Below the pieces are notes generated by a model. The model ran no database searches. It was not told the DNA's origin and saw nothing but the letters and a program-made list of their open reading frames with translations. From NCBI RefSeq assembly GCF_010499265.1, contig NZ_JAAGSC010000023.1:62501-126500 (forward strand): a stretch of 64,000 bases of DNA. Reading direction: 5' to 3'. Positions 38,345 to 47,979 of this stretch are shown here, piece by piece. The translations under genes were made by a program, and so were the position numbers. Within the stretch, counting starts at the first letter, position 1. Each line of letters opens with the position of its first letter. The stretch is from Wenzhouxiangella limi. GTDB lineage: Bacteria > Pseudomonadota > Gammaproteobacteria > Xanthomonadales > Wenzhouxiangellaceae.

Positions 38345-39129
38345 AACCGGCCTCCCGCACAGCGCCGCAGGTACTCACCGGCCAGCCCCAGGTAGGCGAT
38401 CGCGCCGCGCGACTCGCGGTCGTACTGGATCACCGACTGCCCATAGCTGGGCGCCTCGGCGACGCGCACGTTGCGCGGAACCACCGTCGTGAACAGCTTG
38501 TCGCCGAAATGCTCCTGGAGCTGGCGCGAGACGGCGCCCGAAAGATTGTTGCGAACATCGAACATGGTCCGCACCAGCCCCTCGATTTCCAGCGCCGGGT
38601 TGACCGAGTCCTGCACCTGCTCGATCGTGTTGATCAGCGCCGTCAGCCCCTCCAGGGCGTAGTACTCGCACTGCATCGGAATCAACACGCCGTCGGCGGC
38701 CGTCAGCGCGTTCAGGGTGAGCACGTTGAGCGCCGGCGGGCAGTCGATGATGATGTGGTGATAGCGCTCGCGCAGCGGTCGTAGTTCCTGCTTGAGCACG
38801 CCGGCCCGGTCGTCGAGCTCCAGCAGCGCGACCTCGGCGGCGGTCAGGTCGCCGTTGGCCGGGATCAGATCGATCTTCATCGCCTCGATGCGGCGAACCA
38901 GACTCTCGGCATCCTGCTCGCCCATAAGCACTTCGCAAACGGTCGCCTCGTGCTGCTCGAGCTCCACGCCGCAGCCGGTGGTGCTGTTGCCCTGCGGATC
39001 CATGTCGATCAGCAGCACACGCCGGTCCAGCTCGGCCAGACCGGCGGCCAGATTAAGCGCCGTGGTGGTCTTGCCCACCCCGCCTTTCTGGTTCGCCACC
39101 GCCACGATCCGGCATTTTCGTTCTGTCAT
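38341..39129 (-). CDS. parA: chromosome partitioning ATPase ParA (Soj)
   Basis: 262 residues. Deviant Walker A ANQKGGVGKTTTALNLAA (residues 11-28), Walker A' LLIDMDPQGNST and Walker B IIIDCPPALN. The ATG at 39129 overlaps the rsmG stop (ATGA), so rsmG-parA-parB is a coupled unit. An earlier in-frame codon at 39153 lies inside rsmG and is less likely. Confidence 0.97.
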   Translation of the reverse strand: MTERKCRIVAVANQKGGVGKTTTALNLAAGLAELDRRVLLIDMDPQGNSTTGCGVELEQHEATVCEVLMGEQDAESLVRRIEAMKIDLIPANGDLTAAEVALLELDDRAGVLKQELRPLRERYHHIIIDCPPALNVLTLNALTAADGVLIPMQCEYYALEGLTALINTIEQVQDSVNPALEIEGLVRTMFDVRNNLSGAVSRQLQEHFGDKLFTTVVPRNVRVAEAPSYGQSVIQYDRESRGAIAYLGLAGEYLRRCAGGRL

Positions 39130-39782
39130 TGTTTTTCGACCGTTGCCAGGCACCGCCGCGCGCGCAGCCCCGGAATTTCCAGTTCGACCAGCGACACATT
39201 GTACGGCGCCGGCACGGCCCGCCGTTCGCTTTCCGAAAGATCACCCTTCATGGCCAGCAACGGTACGCCCCGGTCCAGCCAGTAGCCGGTCCAGCCCACC
39301 AGGCGCTCCAACGGCGCCAGAGCCCGGGCGAGGATCGCATCGGGTACCGATTCCGAGCGATAGTCCTCCAGCCTGGCCTGCACCGGCTCGATATTGCCCA
39401 GCCCAAGATCGCGCCGAACCTGGTTGAGAAAGCGGATTTTCTTGCCGTTGCTGTCAAGCAGGACGAAATGACAATCGGGGCAGGCAATCGCCAGCGGCAC
39501 CCCCGGCAACCCCGGCCCGGTGCCGGCGTCGACAAAGCGGGAACCCCGCAGGTAAGGCAGCAGCGCGAGGCTGTCGAGCAGGTGGCGTGCTACCATTTCG
39601 CCCGGTTCGGACAGCGCCGTGAGGTTGAAGCTTCGGTTCCAGCGCTGCATCAGCGCCAGGAATCGCAGCTGCAGATCTTCCTGTCGCGCCGGGCCTGCGA
39701 GCCCCAGCCGATCCAGACCCTCGCCGAGCTGGCCACGGCAGTTTTCGAGCGACCGGGGCAGGGAAAGGCTTTCATCCATCAT
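39126..39782 (-). CDS. rsmG: 16S rRNA (guanine-527-N7)-methyltransferase
   Basis: 218 residues (E. coli 207). SAM motif FVDAGTGPGLPGVPLA, then LLDSNGKKIRFL, and RALAPLERL in the middle. ATG at 39782 or 39779; a TGTAAT box at 39790-39785 just upstream would allow a leaderless start at 39779, whereas a perfect TATAAT at 39823-39818 would give about 30 nt of leader. mnmG, the usual upstream partner, is missing here and replaced by a divergent gene. Confidence 0.95.
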   Translation of the reverse strand: MMDESLSLPRSLENCRGQLGEGLDRLGLAGPARQEDLQLRFLALMQRWNRSFNLTALSEPGEMVARHLLDSLALLPYLRGSRFVDAGTGPGLPGVPLAIACPDCHFVLLDSNGKKIRFLNQVRRDLGLGNIEPVQARLEDYRSESVPDAILARALAPLERLVGWTGYWLDRGVPLLAMKGDLSESERRAVPAPYNVSLVELEIPGLRARRCLATVEKQ

Positions 39783-39802
39783 CGATTACAGGCATCCGGC
39801 CG

Positions 39803-40819
39803 ATGCGAAAGCTGATCATTATAGGGCTGCTGCTCATGCTTGCCGCGTGGCTGCTGCTGATGCCGGCAGCCACCGGTCTTTACCTGCGCGACGCCGTTCC
39901 GGCCTGGCTGGCCGAGTGGTCCGAGCCGGAAGAGGCCGGGTACCAGCCCGGCTGGTTTAGTTCGCGGCTGCAGTGGCAGCCCGAAAGCGACCTCATGCTG
40001 AACCTCAAGGCGCGCCATTTTCCACCGCTCAGACCGGGCTGGCTGGCGCTCGAAGGCGATCTCGACTCGCCGCTGACGCCCCGGGGCACCAACGTTCGCG
40101 GTCACCTTGGCCTGACCGGCAGTTGGCACATCAGCGCAACGACCGAGCGCTTCCGGCCCCTGATGCAAGGTGAGCTGACCGTCCATCAGCTATCGCTCAA
40201 CCTGTCCCAGGCCGCGGATCAACCGCTGAGCCTGGTGCTGAATGCCGAACGGGTCGATCTGCCCGACCCGTCGTCACCACTGCTCGATCTGCGTCTGCGC
40301 GGGCTCCAGCGGGCGGCCGGCGACGACCTGATCCGCCTGGGCCTGGACCTGAACGTCCGCGACCGCGACCTGGGCCAGGCGAACCTGAGGCTGCAGGCCG
40401 GGCCCATCAACCCGACCCAGCTCGAGCTGCTGATCCAGGGCCTGGGGCAGCTGGCCGAAAGCGCGCCCGGCTCGGTGGCCGAAGGCATGGCTCTGGTGAC
40501 CGTGGTCGGTGCCTGGCAGGAGATGGCCGCAGATGGGCTGGTGATCGAACTGGAACGTCTGCACTTGGGCGAACAGACCCGATTCGAGGGCGTCTGGGAC
40601 GCCGACCAGCCGGCACCGGCAGTCACAGGCTCCGGCGATCTCGACCAGCTGGAACGCTGGCTGAGCCGGCTGGCCCCGCAGACCCTTGACGGCGCCTCCC
40701 CCGACGAACTGGTCGAAATGCTATCCGGACTGGGCGAGCTGGATATCGAACAAGGGCGCTTCCGCTTCAGCTCTCGGGCGCCGGTGGGACCGAATTCGTC
40801 TCCTCGGCAAAACCCCTGA
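39803..40819 (+). CDS. DUF945-like membrane-anchored periplasmic protein
   Basis: 338 residues. One N-terminal membrane helix (residues 3-24) acts as an anchor or uncleaved signal. YQPGWFSSRLQWQ near residue 47 matches the start of DUF945 (YdgA-like) proteins; the remainder is a Leu/Gln/Asp-rich beta protein with SGDLDQLERWL near the end. E. coli YdgA is about 500 residues, so this is a short relative. Function unknown. Its 3' end overlaps the end of oppF by 53 nt, tail to tail. Confidence 0.65.
   Translation: MRKLIIIGLLLMLAAWLLLMPAATGLYLRDAVPAWLAEWSEPEEAGYQPGWFSSRLQWQPESDLMLNLKARHFPPLRPGWLALEGDLDSPLTPRGTNVRGHLGLTGSWHISATTERFRPLMQGELTVHQLSLNLSQAADQPLSLVLNAERVDLPDPSSPLLDLRLRGLQRAAGDDLIRLGLDLNVRDRDLGQANLRLQAGPINPTQLELLIQGLGQLAESAPGSVAEGMALVTVVGAWQEMAADGLVIELERLHLGEQTRFEGVWDADQPAPAVTGSGDLDQLERWLSRLAPQTLDGASPDELVEMLSGLGELDIEQGRFRFSSRAPVGPNSSPRQNP
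39818..39823 (-). promoter_or_regulatory. consensus -10 for rsmG-parAB
   Basis: TATAAT on the minus strand, inside the first codons of the divergent gene at 39803; about 36 nt before rsmG. No recognisable -35. The two divergent genes are only 20 nt apart, so promoters must overlap coding sequence. Confidence 0.3.
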
Positions 40820-41807
40820 TTTCTTCGTGCCGCAGGCAGGCGACCTGACGGCCATCCTCCAGCGCCTCCAGGACCGGCACGCGGTCGGCACAGACCGGCG
40901 CGGCGAACGGGCAGCGGGTCCGGAACACGCAGCCGGTCGGCGGATCCAGCGGCGAGGGCATGTCGCCTTCCAGCGCCCGCCGGACCCGGGCGCGCTCGGC
41001 CACCGGATCGGGAATCGGTACCGATTCGATCAGCGCCCGGGTATAGGGATGGCGCGGGTCCAGGTAGATACTGTCGCGGTCGGCCACTTCCATGATGCGG
41101 CCCAGGTACATCACCAGCACCCGGTCTGAGACGTGGCGGACCACCGACAGATCGTGGGCGATGAAGATCAGCGACAGCTGCAGCTTCTTTTGCAGATCCT
41201 TGAGCAGATTGACGATCTGGGCCTGGATCGAAACGTCCAGCGCACTGACCGGCTCGTCGCACACGACCAGGCGCGGATTGACCACCAGGGCGCGCGCGAT
41301 GCCGATGCGCTGACACTGGCCGCCCGAAAACTCGTGCGGGTAGCGATTGATCTGGGCCGGCGACAGGCCGACAAGCTTCATCATGCCGGCCACGCGTTCA
41401 CGCACCTGCAATCGACTCATGGACGGATAGAACACCCTTAAGGGTTCGGCGACGATTTCACCGACGGTCATGCGCGGGTCCAGTGAACCCAACGGGTCCT
41501 GGAAAATCAGCTGGATCTCCCGCCGCTTCAGCCGCATCGCCTCGTCACTCAGACCGGCGAGATCCTCGCCCAGCCATACGACAGAGCCGGCCTGGGGCCG
41601 CACCAGACCCAGGATGGCCCGGGCCAGGGTTGACTTGCCGCAGCCCGACTCGCCGACGATCCCCAGCGTTTCGGCCGGGTAAAGATCGAAACTGACGTTA
41701 TCGACTGCCCGCAGCGTCTGGTAGTCGTGGCGAAAAAAACGGCCGCGATCGACCCGAAAATGGACCGCCAGGTCGCGTACCTTGAGCACGGGCGCACGGG
41801 AACTCAT
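40767..41807 (-). CDS. oppF: oligopeptide ABC transporter ATP-binding protein OppF
   Basis: 346 residues. Walker [11 protein letters not shown]-loop FQDP, signature FSGGQCQRI (usually SGGQRQR), Walker [13 protein letters not shown], and the C-terminal oligopeptide-type domain with a 4Fe-4S-like Cys set (GCVFRTRCP...APVC, ...VACL). ATG at 41807 overlaps the oppD stop. Energises peptide uptake with OppD. Confidence 0.93.
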   Translation of the reverse strand: MSSRAPVLKVRDLAVHFRVDRGRFFRHDYQTLRAVDNVSFDLYPAETLGIVGESGCGKSTLARAILGLVRPQAGSVVWLGEDLAGLSDEAMRLKRREIQLIFQDPLGSLDPRMTVGEIVAEPLRVFYPSMSRLQVRERVAGMMKLVGLSPAQINRYPHEFSGGQCQRIGIARALVVNPRLVVCDEPVSALDVSIQAQIVNLLKDLQKKLQLSLIFIAHDLSVVRHVSDRVLVMYLGRIMEVADRDSIYLDPRHPYTRALIESVPIPDPVAERARVRRALEGDMPSPLDPPTGCVFRTRCPFAAPVCADRVPVLEALEDGRQVACLRHEEIRGFAEETNSVPPAPES

Positions 41808-42784
41808 GCACTGTCCTCGCGCGACGGCAGGCGCTCGAGGTGGCAGCGTTTCGCGTGCCCTTCGGCAACCGGCTCCAGAGCGGGCCGCTCCCGGCACTTT
41901 TCCCACGCATACAGGCAGCGATCGGAAAACGGACAGCCCGATGGCTGGTCGAGCAAGGTCGGCGGGTTGCCCGGAATGGCGTTGAGAATGCCCGAGCGCG
42001 GCTGATCCAGCCGTGGCACGGAATTGAGCAGACCTTCGGTGTAGGGGTGATGCGGGTCGGCAAACAACTCGTTAACCGGCGCAACCTCCATTTCCTGCCC
42101 GGCATACAGCACCAGCACCCGATCGGCCAGCCCGGCAACCACGCCCAGATCGTGGGTGATCAGCAGGATGGCGGTCGAGGATTTCTCGGACAACTCGCCC
42201 ATCAGGCTGTTGATCTGCGACTGCACGGTCACGTCCAGGGCCGTGGTCGGCTCATCGGCGATCAGCAGATCGGGCTGACAAAGCAGCCCCATGGCGATCA
42301 TGATGCGCTGGCACATGCCGCCGGACAGCTCGTGGGGGAACTGGCGCATACGCTGCTCGGCGTCACTCAGCCGCACCAGTCGAAGCATTTCCATCGCTCG
42401 GCTGCGGGCTTCGCGCCGACGCAGGTTGCGATGGTGGGTCAGCACTTCGATCAACTGATCACCGATGGTCATGTAGGGATTGAGCGAGCCAACCGGGTCC
42501 TGGAAAATCATCGAAATCTTCGACCCGCGGAGCCGGCTGAGTTCGCCAGGCGACATGCCCAGCAATTCCTGGCCTCGAAACTTCACCGAGCCGCTGGCGC
42601 GCCCGTTCTCGGCCAGCAGTCCCATGACGGCCAGGGCGGTCTGGGTCTTGCCCGAGCCCGACTCGCCCACCAGGCCCAGCGTTTGTCCGGGCTCCAGGTC
42701 GAAGCTGATTCCGTTGACCGCATGCACCACCCCGTCCGGCGTCTCGAAGCTCACGCTCAGGTCTCTGACCTCCAGCAAGGCCAT
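41804..42784 (-). CDS. oppD: oligopeptide ABC transporter ATP-binding protein OppD
   Basis: 326 residues. Walker [20 protein letters not shown], signature [21 protein letters not shown], and a Cys-rich end ([15 protein letters not shown]). Same fold as OppF, adjacent, and 2 nt after oppC. Pairs with OppF as the heterodimeric motor. Confidence 0.93.
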   Translation of the reverse strand: MALLEVRDLSVSFETPDGVVHAVNGISFDLEPGQTLGLVGESGSGKTQTALAVMGLLAENGRASGSVKFRGQELLGMSPGELSRLRGSKISMIFQDPVGSLNPYMTIGDQLIEVLTHHRNLRRREARSRAMEMLRLVRLSDAEQRMRQFPHELSGGMCQRIMIAMGLLCQPDLLIADEPTTALDVTVQSQINSLMGELSEKSSTAILLITHDLGVVAGLADRVLVLYAGQEMEVAPVNELFADPHHPYTEGLLNSVPRLDQPRSGILNAIPGNPPTLLDQPSGCPFSDRCLYAWEKCRERPALEPVAEGHAKRCHLERLPSREDSA

Positions 42785-42786
42785 GA

Positions 42787-43692
42787 CTAGAAGCGGTCCT
42801 TGGGATCGAGCGCGTCGCGCAGGCCGTCGCCCAGGAAGTTGAAGGCAAACAGGGTCGCGGCCAGAAAACAGGCCGGAAACAGCAGCGACCAGGGCGCGGT
42901 TTCCAGTTCCTGCGCGCCCTCGTTGACCAACGCACCCCAGGAGGTCAGCGGTTCCTGCACGCCCAGGCCCAGAAAGCTCAGGAAGCTTTCGACCAGGATG
43001 ACCTGCGGAATGGTCAGCGTGACGTAGACGATGACCACGCCCAGCAGGTTGGGAATGATGTGGCGGCGGATAATGTGGAACTCTGTGGCCCCGCTGGCAC
43101 GCGCGGCCTCGACGAAATCCTTGTTTTTCAGGCTCAGGGTCTGGCCGCGGACGATCCGCGCCATGTCCAGCCAGTTGATCGCACCGATCGCGACGAAGAT
43201 CAGAAAGATGTTGCGCCCGAAGACCACCATCAGAACGATAACGAAAAACATGAACGGCATGGCGTAGATGCCGTCCACGAAACGCATCATCAGGTTATCG
43301 ACGCGCCCGCCGAGAAACCCGGCAACCGCGCCGTAGGAAATGCCGATGATCAGCGAAACCAGGGTGGCAACCAGGCCCACCAGCAGCGAGATCCGGCCAC
43401 CGATCAGGGTGCGCACGAACAGGTCCCGTCCCAGCGCATCGGTACCGAACAGGTGCCCGGTTTCCAGCGAGGGCGGAGTGGAGTAATGCTCCCAGTCCGG
43501 GATCTCGTGGTCCCAGTTGCTGAGCATCGGCCCGATGATGACCAGCACCACCATCAGGCTGAGCACGATCAGGGCGGTCACGGCCGCCTTGTTTTTCAAC
43601 AGGCGATGCCAGGCATCGATATAGAGCGATCGGCCACGGACATTGCGGGTATCCAGGGCCCTGTCGAAAGCGTCTCGGGTCACTTCGCTCAT
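42787..43692 (-). CDS. oppC: oligopeptide ABC transporter permease OppC
   Basis: 301 residues, as in E. coli (302). Six membrane helices; [18 protein letters not shown] and the ABC-contact [21 protein letters not shown] are the family motifs. ATG at 43692 was chosen over an open extension to 43755 that lies inside oppB. 4 nt after oppB. Confidence 0.94.
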   Translation of the reverse strand: MSEVTRDAFDRALDTRNVRGRSLYIDAWHRLLKNKAAVTALIVLSLMVVLVIIGPMLSNWDHEIPDWEHYSTPPSLETGHLFGTDALGRDLFVRTLIGGRISLLVGLVATLVSLIIGISYGAVAGFLGGRVDNLMMRFVDGIYAMPFMFFVIVLMVVFGRNIFLIFVAIGAINWLDMARIVRGQTLSLKNKDFVEAARASGATEFHIIRRHIIPNLLGVVIVYVTLTIPQVILVESFLSFLGLGVQEPLTSWGALVNEGAQELETAPWSLLFPACFLAATLFAFNFLGDGLRDALDPKDRF

Positions 43693-43696
43693 GGCC

Positions 43697-44629
43697 TCAG
43701 GCCTCCTGCTCGTCGTAACGGATGCGCGGATCCAGCCAGGCGTAGACCAGGTCAACCAGGAAGTTGAACAGGATGATCAGAACCCCGTAAAGGATGACCA
43801 CGCCCATCACCAGGGTGTAGTCGCGGTTGAGGGCGCCCTGGACGAAATACGACCCGATGCCGGGAATGGTAAAGATCCGCTCGACCACCACCGAGCCGGT
43901 CAGGATCGCTGCCGCGGCCGGGCCGAGGTAGGAAATGACCGGCAGCAGGGCGGGTTTGAGCGCATGCTGGAACAGGATGGTCTTTTCCGGCATGCCCTTG
44001 GCCCGGGCGGTCCGGATGAAGCTCGATCGCAGCACCTCGATCATCGCGCCGCGCGTGATGCGGGCGATGTAGGCAATCATGGGCAAAGCCAGCGTAACCA
44101 CCGGCAAGGCCATGCGCGAGGGCGTGAAAGCCCAGCCCCCGGCCGGCAGCCAGCCCAGCGTGATCGCAAACAGCAGGATCAGCAGCGGGGCCATTACGAA
44201 ATTGGGAATGGAGATGCCGATCATGGCGATGCTCATCACCGTGTAGTCGGCCACCCGGTTCTGGCGCAGGGCGGCCCAGGCACCAATCGGAACGCCGATC
44301 GCCAGCGCCAGCAGCAGGGCCAGCCCACCCAGCGCGAAAGACACCGGCGCGCCCTGGGCGATCAGATCGTTGACCGTCCAGTCCAGGTAGTGAAACGACG
44401 GCCCGAAATCCAGTTGCGCGATCTGCCACATGTATCTCAGGTATTGCAACGGCAGCGCTTCGTCGAGGTGATACTTGGCCTCGAGATTGGCCTCGATCTC
44501 CGGCGGCAGAGCACGCTCGGAGTCGAACGGCCCGCCCGGCGCAATCCGGATCAGGAAGAAAGCGAAGGTGATCAGCAGAAAAAGCGTTGGCACTGCCGAC
44601 AGCAGGCGCTTGAGCGAATACTTCAGCAT
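43697..44629 (-). CDS. oppB: oligopeptide ABC transporter permease OppB
   Basis: 310 residues. RLLSAVPTLFLLITFAFFL at the N-terminus and the EAA loop RTARAKGMPEKTILFQHALKPA identify an OppB/DppB permease. 51 nt after the substrate-binding gene, in the usual A-B-C-D-F order. Confidence 0.94.
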   Translation of the reverse strand: MLKYSLKRLLSAVPTLFLLITFAFFLIRIAPGGPFDSERALPPEIEANLEAKYHLDEALPLQYLRYMWQIAQLDFGPSFHYLDWTVNDLIAQGAPVSFALGGLALLLALAIGVPIGAWAALRQNRVADYTVMSIAMIGISIPNFVMAPLLILLFAITLGWLPAGGWAFTPSRMALPVVTLALPMIAYIARITRGAMIEVLRSSFIRTARAKGMPEKTILFQHALKPALLPVISYLGPAAAAILTGSVVVERIFTIPGIGSYFVQGALNRDYTLVMGVVILYGVLIILFNFLVDLVYAWLDPRIRYDEQEA

Positions 44630-44680
44630 GCCGTGGCCCGCCCGGATCGAGCGATGACTGCAGGCTTTATGCGCCGGTGA

Positions 44681-46390
44681 TCAGTTTTCATCGGTCACCT
44701 GAAGGGGGCTCGCCGGATCACGCTCGCGCAGAAGATACATGTGCTGGCTCAGGTGATAGTCCATGATGTTGTTGTCCCAGCCGCGCAAGCGCGGATCGAC
44801 CAGGCGTTTGGACACGTAGACGTATACCGGCAGGACGACCTGATCGGCCAGCAGGATGCGCTCGGCCTCGGCCATCAGGTTGCGCCGACGCGAGGGAATG
44901 CGCTCGCCGGCGATCTGCTCGAGCAGGCGGTCGAAGCGCGGGTTGTCGTAGCCGGCGTCGTTGCGACCGTGCTCGCTGTGGAACAGCTCCAGGAACGTGA
45001 AGGCATCCTGGTAGTCACCGATCCAGCCGGCGCGAAACACCTCGGTCACCCGGCCCTGGGCGCGGTTTTGCAGAAACACGCGGAACTCCTCGTTGATCAG
45101 GCGCGTGCGCACGCCCAGCACGTCTTTCCACATTGCCGCGACCGCCACGGCGATCTTGCGGTGGTTTTCCGAGGTGTTGTAGCGCAGCTCCACCGTCAGC
45201 GGCTCATCCTCGGAATAGCCCGCCTGACGATACAGCCGCAGCGCCTCGGCCTGACGTTCGTCCTGGGTCCAGTCAGCGTGCTCGGGTATCGGCGATTCGT
45301 AGTCGGGCAGGCCCGGGGGAATCAGGTGATAGGTTGGAATCTCGCCGAATCGGGTGACTTTTTCAGTCAGGATTTCACGGTCGATCGCCAGGTTCAGCGC
45401 CTGGCGCAGCGGCAGGTTGTCGCGAAAAGGTGGCCGGTTCAGGTTGAACGAGAAAAAATAGGTGCCGAACCAGGGCGCGACCACCAAAGCCTCGGTCATG
45501 TTGCGCTGCAGCCAGCGGAACTGGTTGTTGGGCACCTGGTAGGTCCAGTGCAGGTCACCGGCCCGAAAACGGTTGAACTCGGTGTTCTCGTCCTCGAACG
45601 GGTACAGCACCACCCGTTCGGCAATCACGCTGTCGGCAGCCCGGTAATGGGGATTTTTCTCCAGCTCGATGCGCGAGCGCACCTGCCAGTCCAGCAAGCG
45701 AAAGGCGCCGTTGGAGACGAGATTGCCCGGACGGACATGAGCGCTGCCGTAGGCCTCGAGGCTGGCGCGGTGAACCGGATAGGTGGTCGGGTGCGTCAGC
45801 AGTCCCAGAAAGTAGGGCGTTGGGTCGTTCAGGCGAACCTGGAACGAGGTCGGGCTGAGGGCGGTGACGCCCAACTCCTCGGCTGGCAGGCGACCGGCGA
45901 AAATTTCCCCGGCGTTGACCACCGGGGCGAGCATGCGGCCATAGGCAGCGCCGGAAGCTGGATCGACCACCCGCCGCCAGGACCAAACGAAGTCCTCGGC
46001 GGTCACCGGCTCGCCATTGCTCCAGCGACCTTCAGGACGGAGGTAGAAGGTGTAGACCAGCCCGTCGCGGCTGATATCCCAGTGCGCCGCCGCGCCAGGA
46101 ACGATGCGGCCGTCGGGCGCGGTTGTGGTCAGGCCTTCGAACAGGTCACGCAGAATGTTGGCGCTCGGCACGCCCTCGGCCAGGTGCGGATCCAGCGTTT
46201 GCGGCTCCTCGCCATTGCCACGGTGGATCACCTGCTCATCGGCCAACACGCTCGGCAGCGGCCGTCCCTGGTCATCCAGTTCCAGCTCGACCGGCTGCGG
46301 CAGCCGCGGCGCCGAGGGTTCTTCGACCTCGGATCGATCCCCACCGCAGGCAACCATCAGCAGCGCAAGCAAGCCGGGCAGGAACCTCAT
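44681..46390 (-). CDS. oppA: oligopeptide-binding lipoprotein OppA
   Basis: 569 residues. Short signal peptide with lipobox LLMVAC (Cys about residue 15). SBP family 5 fold: HRGNGEEPQTLDPHLAEG at the mature start, ILRDLFEGLTTTAPDGRIVPG and QALNLAIDREILTEKVT. The ATG overlaps the stop of the previous paralogue (ATGA), so two binding proteins are translated in tandem and share one OppBCDF. The mature protein ends DPASPLQVTDEN. Confidence 0.93.
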   Translation of the reverse strand: MRFLPGLLALLMVACGGDRSEVEEPSAPRLPQPVELELDDQGRPLPSVLADEQVIHRGNGEEPQTLDPHLAEGVPSANILRDLFEGLTTTAPDGRIVPGAAAHWDISRDGLVYTFYLRPEGRWSNGEPVTAEDFVWSWRRVVDPASGAAYGRMLAPVVNAGEIFAGRLPAEELGVTALSPTSFQVRLNDPTPYFLGLLTHPTTYPVHRASLEAYGSAHVRPGNLVSNGAFRLLDWQVRSRIELEKNPHYRAADSVIAERVVLYPFEDENTEFNRFRAGDLHWTYQVPNNQFRWLQRNMTEALVVAPWFGTYFFSFNLNRPPFRDNLPLRQALNLAIDREILTEKVTRFGEIPTYHLIPPGLPDYESPIPEHADWTQDERQAEALRLYRQAGYSEDEPLTVELRYNTSENHRKIAVAVAAMWKDVLGVRTRLINEEFRVFLQNRAQGRVTEVFRAGWIGDYQDAFTFLELFHSEHGRNDAGYDNPRFDRLLEQIAGERIPSRRRNLMAEAERILLADQVVLPVYVYVSKRLVDPRLRGWDNNIMDYHLSQHMYLLRERDPASPLQVTDEN

Positions 46391-47922
46391 TGCAGCGATA
46401 GCCAGCGCGATAGATGAATGTCCATGGCATTGTCCTCGAATCCGCGCACCTCGGGTTTGACCAGGTGGCGGGAGACATAGTAGTACAGCGGAATGACCAC
46501 TGCCTGCTCCAGCAGCCGATCCTCTGCCGATCGCAGCCAATCCAGCCGCGAGGGGCCGTCGTCTTGCGCCGCGTTGGCCATGCGCTCATCGAACACCGGA
46601 TCGGAAAAGAAGGTGTAGTTCAGCGGGCTGTCGCTCTGGAACAGCTGCAGGAAATTGCCGGCATCGCGCCAGTCGGCGATCCAACCGCCGCGCACAACCT
46701 GGGTGATCCGGCCCTGGCGACGGTTGGCGACAAACACCTTCCATTCCTCGTTGACCAGGCGGGTCTCCACGCCCAGGTGCTGCTTCCACATGGCCGCAAC
46801 GGCCACGGCCATGCGTCGATGGGTCAGCGAGCTATTGAAGCGCAGTTCAACGCGCAGCGGCTGGCGGTCATCGTAGCCGGCCTGCCGGTAGAGCTCGCGC
46901 GCGCGAGCGATACGCTCGTTCATGGTCAAGGGCTCGGCGCGGGAAGCTTCCGTCCAGCCGGGCATGCCCGGCGGCACCAGCCCCCAGGCCGGTATCTCGC
47001 CGGACCCGAGCACCCTTTCGGTCAGCAGCTCGCGGTCGATCACCAGACTCAGGGCGCGGCGCAGACCGGGCGCCTGGACGAAAGGCTCGCGGGCGACGTT
47101 GAAGGCCAGAAAGAACGTGCCAAGGTACGGAGCGATCCTCAGCTCTTCTCCGAACTGCTCGCGCATCCATTGCAGTCGGCCGGGCGGAATGGTTTCGGTA
47201 ATGTGCAGTTGGTCGGCACGATAGCGCGACAGTTCCACCGAAGGCTCCTCGATCACATGCCAGACCACCTCGTCGAGCCCCAGTGCCTGAGCGGCGCGAA
47301 AGTGCGGATTGGCCGCCAGCCGGATCCTGGCTCCGGGCACGCGCTCGACCAGCACGAACGGGCCGCTGTAGAGCCGGGATTGATCGCCCGACCACGGAAA
47401 GGTCAACGGATGAGTCAGCAGCTCGGCGAACCATGGCGTGGGCCGCTCGAGCTCGACGATCAGCCGGCCGGGTCCTTCGGCTCGAACGGCCAGGGCATGG
47501 CTGTCGGCCTGGCCGCGCCGGACCCGGTTTGCCCCGGCGACCGCATCGAGCAGACCCGCCATGGGCGCGGCTGTTTCCGGATGCACCGCTCGCCGCCAGC
47601 CGGCCACGAAATGACCCGCCTCGATGGCCGAGCCATCCGACCAGCGCGCGGCCGGGTCCAGGTCGAAGGTCCACACCAGGCCATCGTCGCTGACCGTCCA
47701 GGCGCGGGCCACGCCCGGAATCAACCGGCCGGCGGCATCCAGCGTCACCAGCCCCTCGTGGAGGTCGCGCAACACGTTGAGCGCCGACAGGCTCTGGGCC
47801 AGGTGGATATCGAGCGCGTCCGGCTCGGGGCCGAGTCCGCGATGCAGCGTCCCACCTTGCACCGGCACCAGCCAGAACAGCAAAACCGCCAGGAGCGTCA
47901 GGAAACGAAATTCATTCAGCAT
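46387..47922 (-). CDS. second OppA-type peptide-binding protein, non-lipidated
   Basis: 511 residues. Signal peptide (about residues 1-23, [17 protein letters not shown]) with no lipobox Cys, so a free periplasmic protein. It shares the OppA landmarks ([50 protein letters not shown]) with its neighbour at clearly lower identity, i.e. an old duplication. Being first in the operon it may be made in larger amount. Ligand not predictable. A TAGAAT -10-like box (47964-47959) lies 37 nt upstream. Confidence 0.88.
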   Translation of the reverse strand: MLNEFRFLTLLAVLLFWLVPVQGGTLHRGLGPEPDALDIHLAQSLSALNVLRDLHEGLVTLDAAGRLIPGVARAWTVSDDGLVWTFDLDPAARWSDGSAIEAGHFVAGWRRAVHPETAAPMAGLLDAVAGANRVRRGQADSHALAVRAEGPGRLIVELERPTPWFAELLTHPLTFPWSGDQSRLYSGPFVLVERVPGARIRLAANPHFRAAQALGLDEVVWHVIEEPSVELSRYRADQLHITETIPPGRLQWMREQFGEELRIAPYLGTFFLAFNVAREPFVQAPGLRRALSLVIDRELLTERVLGSGEIPAWGLVPPGMPGWTEASRAEPLTMNERIARARELYRQAGYDDRQPLRVELRFNSSLTHRRMAVAVAAMWKQHLGVETRLVNEEWKVFVANRRQGRITQVVRGGWIADWRDAGNFLQLFQSDSPLNYTFFSDPVFDERMANAAQDDGPSRLDWLRSAEDRLLEQAVVIPLYYYVSRHLVKPEVRGFEDNAMDIHLSRWLSLQ

Positions 47923-47943
47923 GCAAGCGGGCCCGGAAACGAC

Positions 47944-47964
47944 GATAATTGCGGCTTCATTCTA
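47944..47964. promoter_or_regulatory. back-to-back -10 boxes between the opp operon and gshA
   Basis: GATAAT (plus, 47944-47949) is 31 nt before the gshA GTG; TAGAAT (minus, 47964-47959) is 37 nt before the peptide-binding gene. The intergenic region is only 57 nt, so the two promoters would overlap face to face. -35 boxes are weak. Confidence 0.35.
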
Positions 47965-47979
47965 GCCCCGTGCCCAGCC

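Noticed and set aside
46414-47979. Very long open frame on the plus strand running into gshA (about 520 extra codons)
   Set aside because: It is antisense to two clear peptide-binding protein genes; the translated product has no family features before the GTG at 47980. High GC removes stop codons in this frame.
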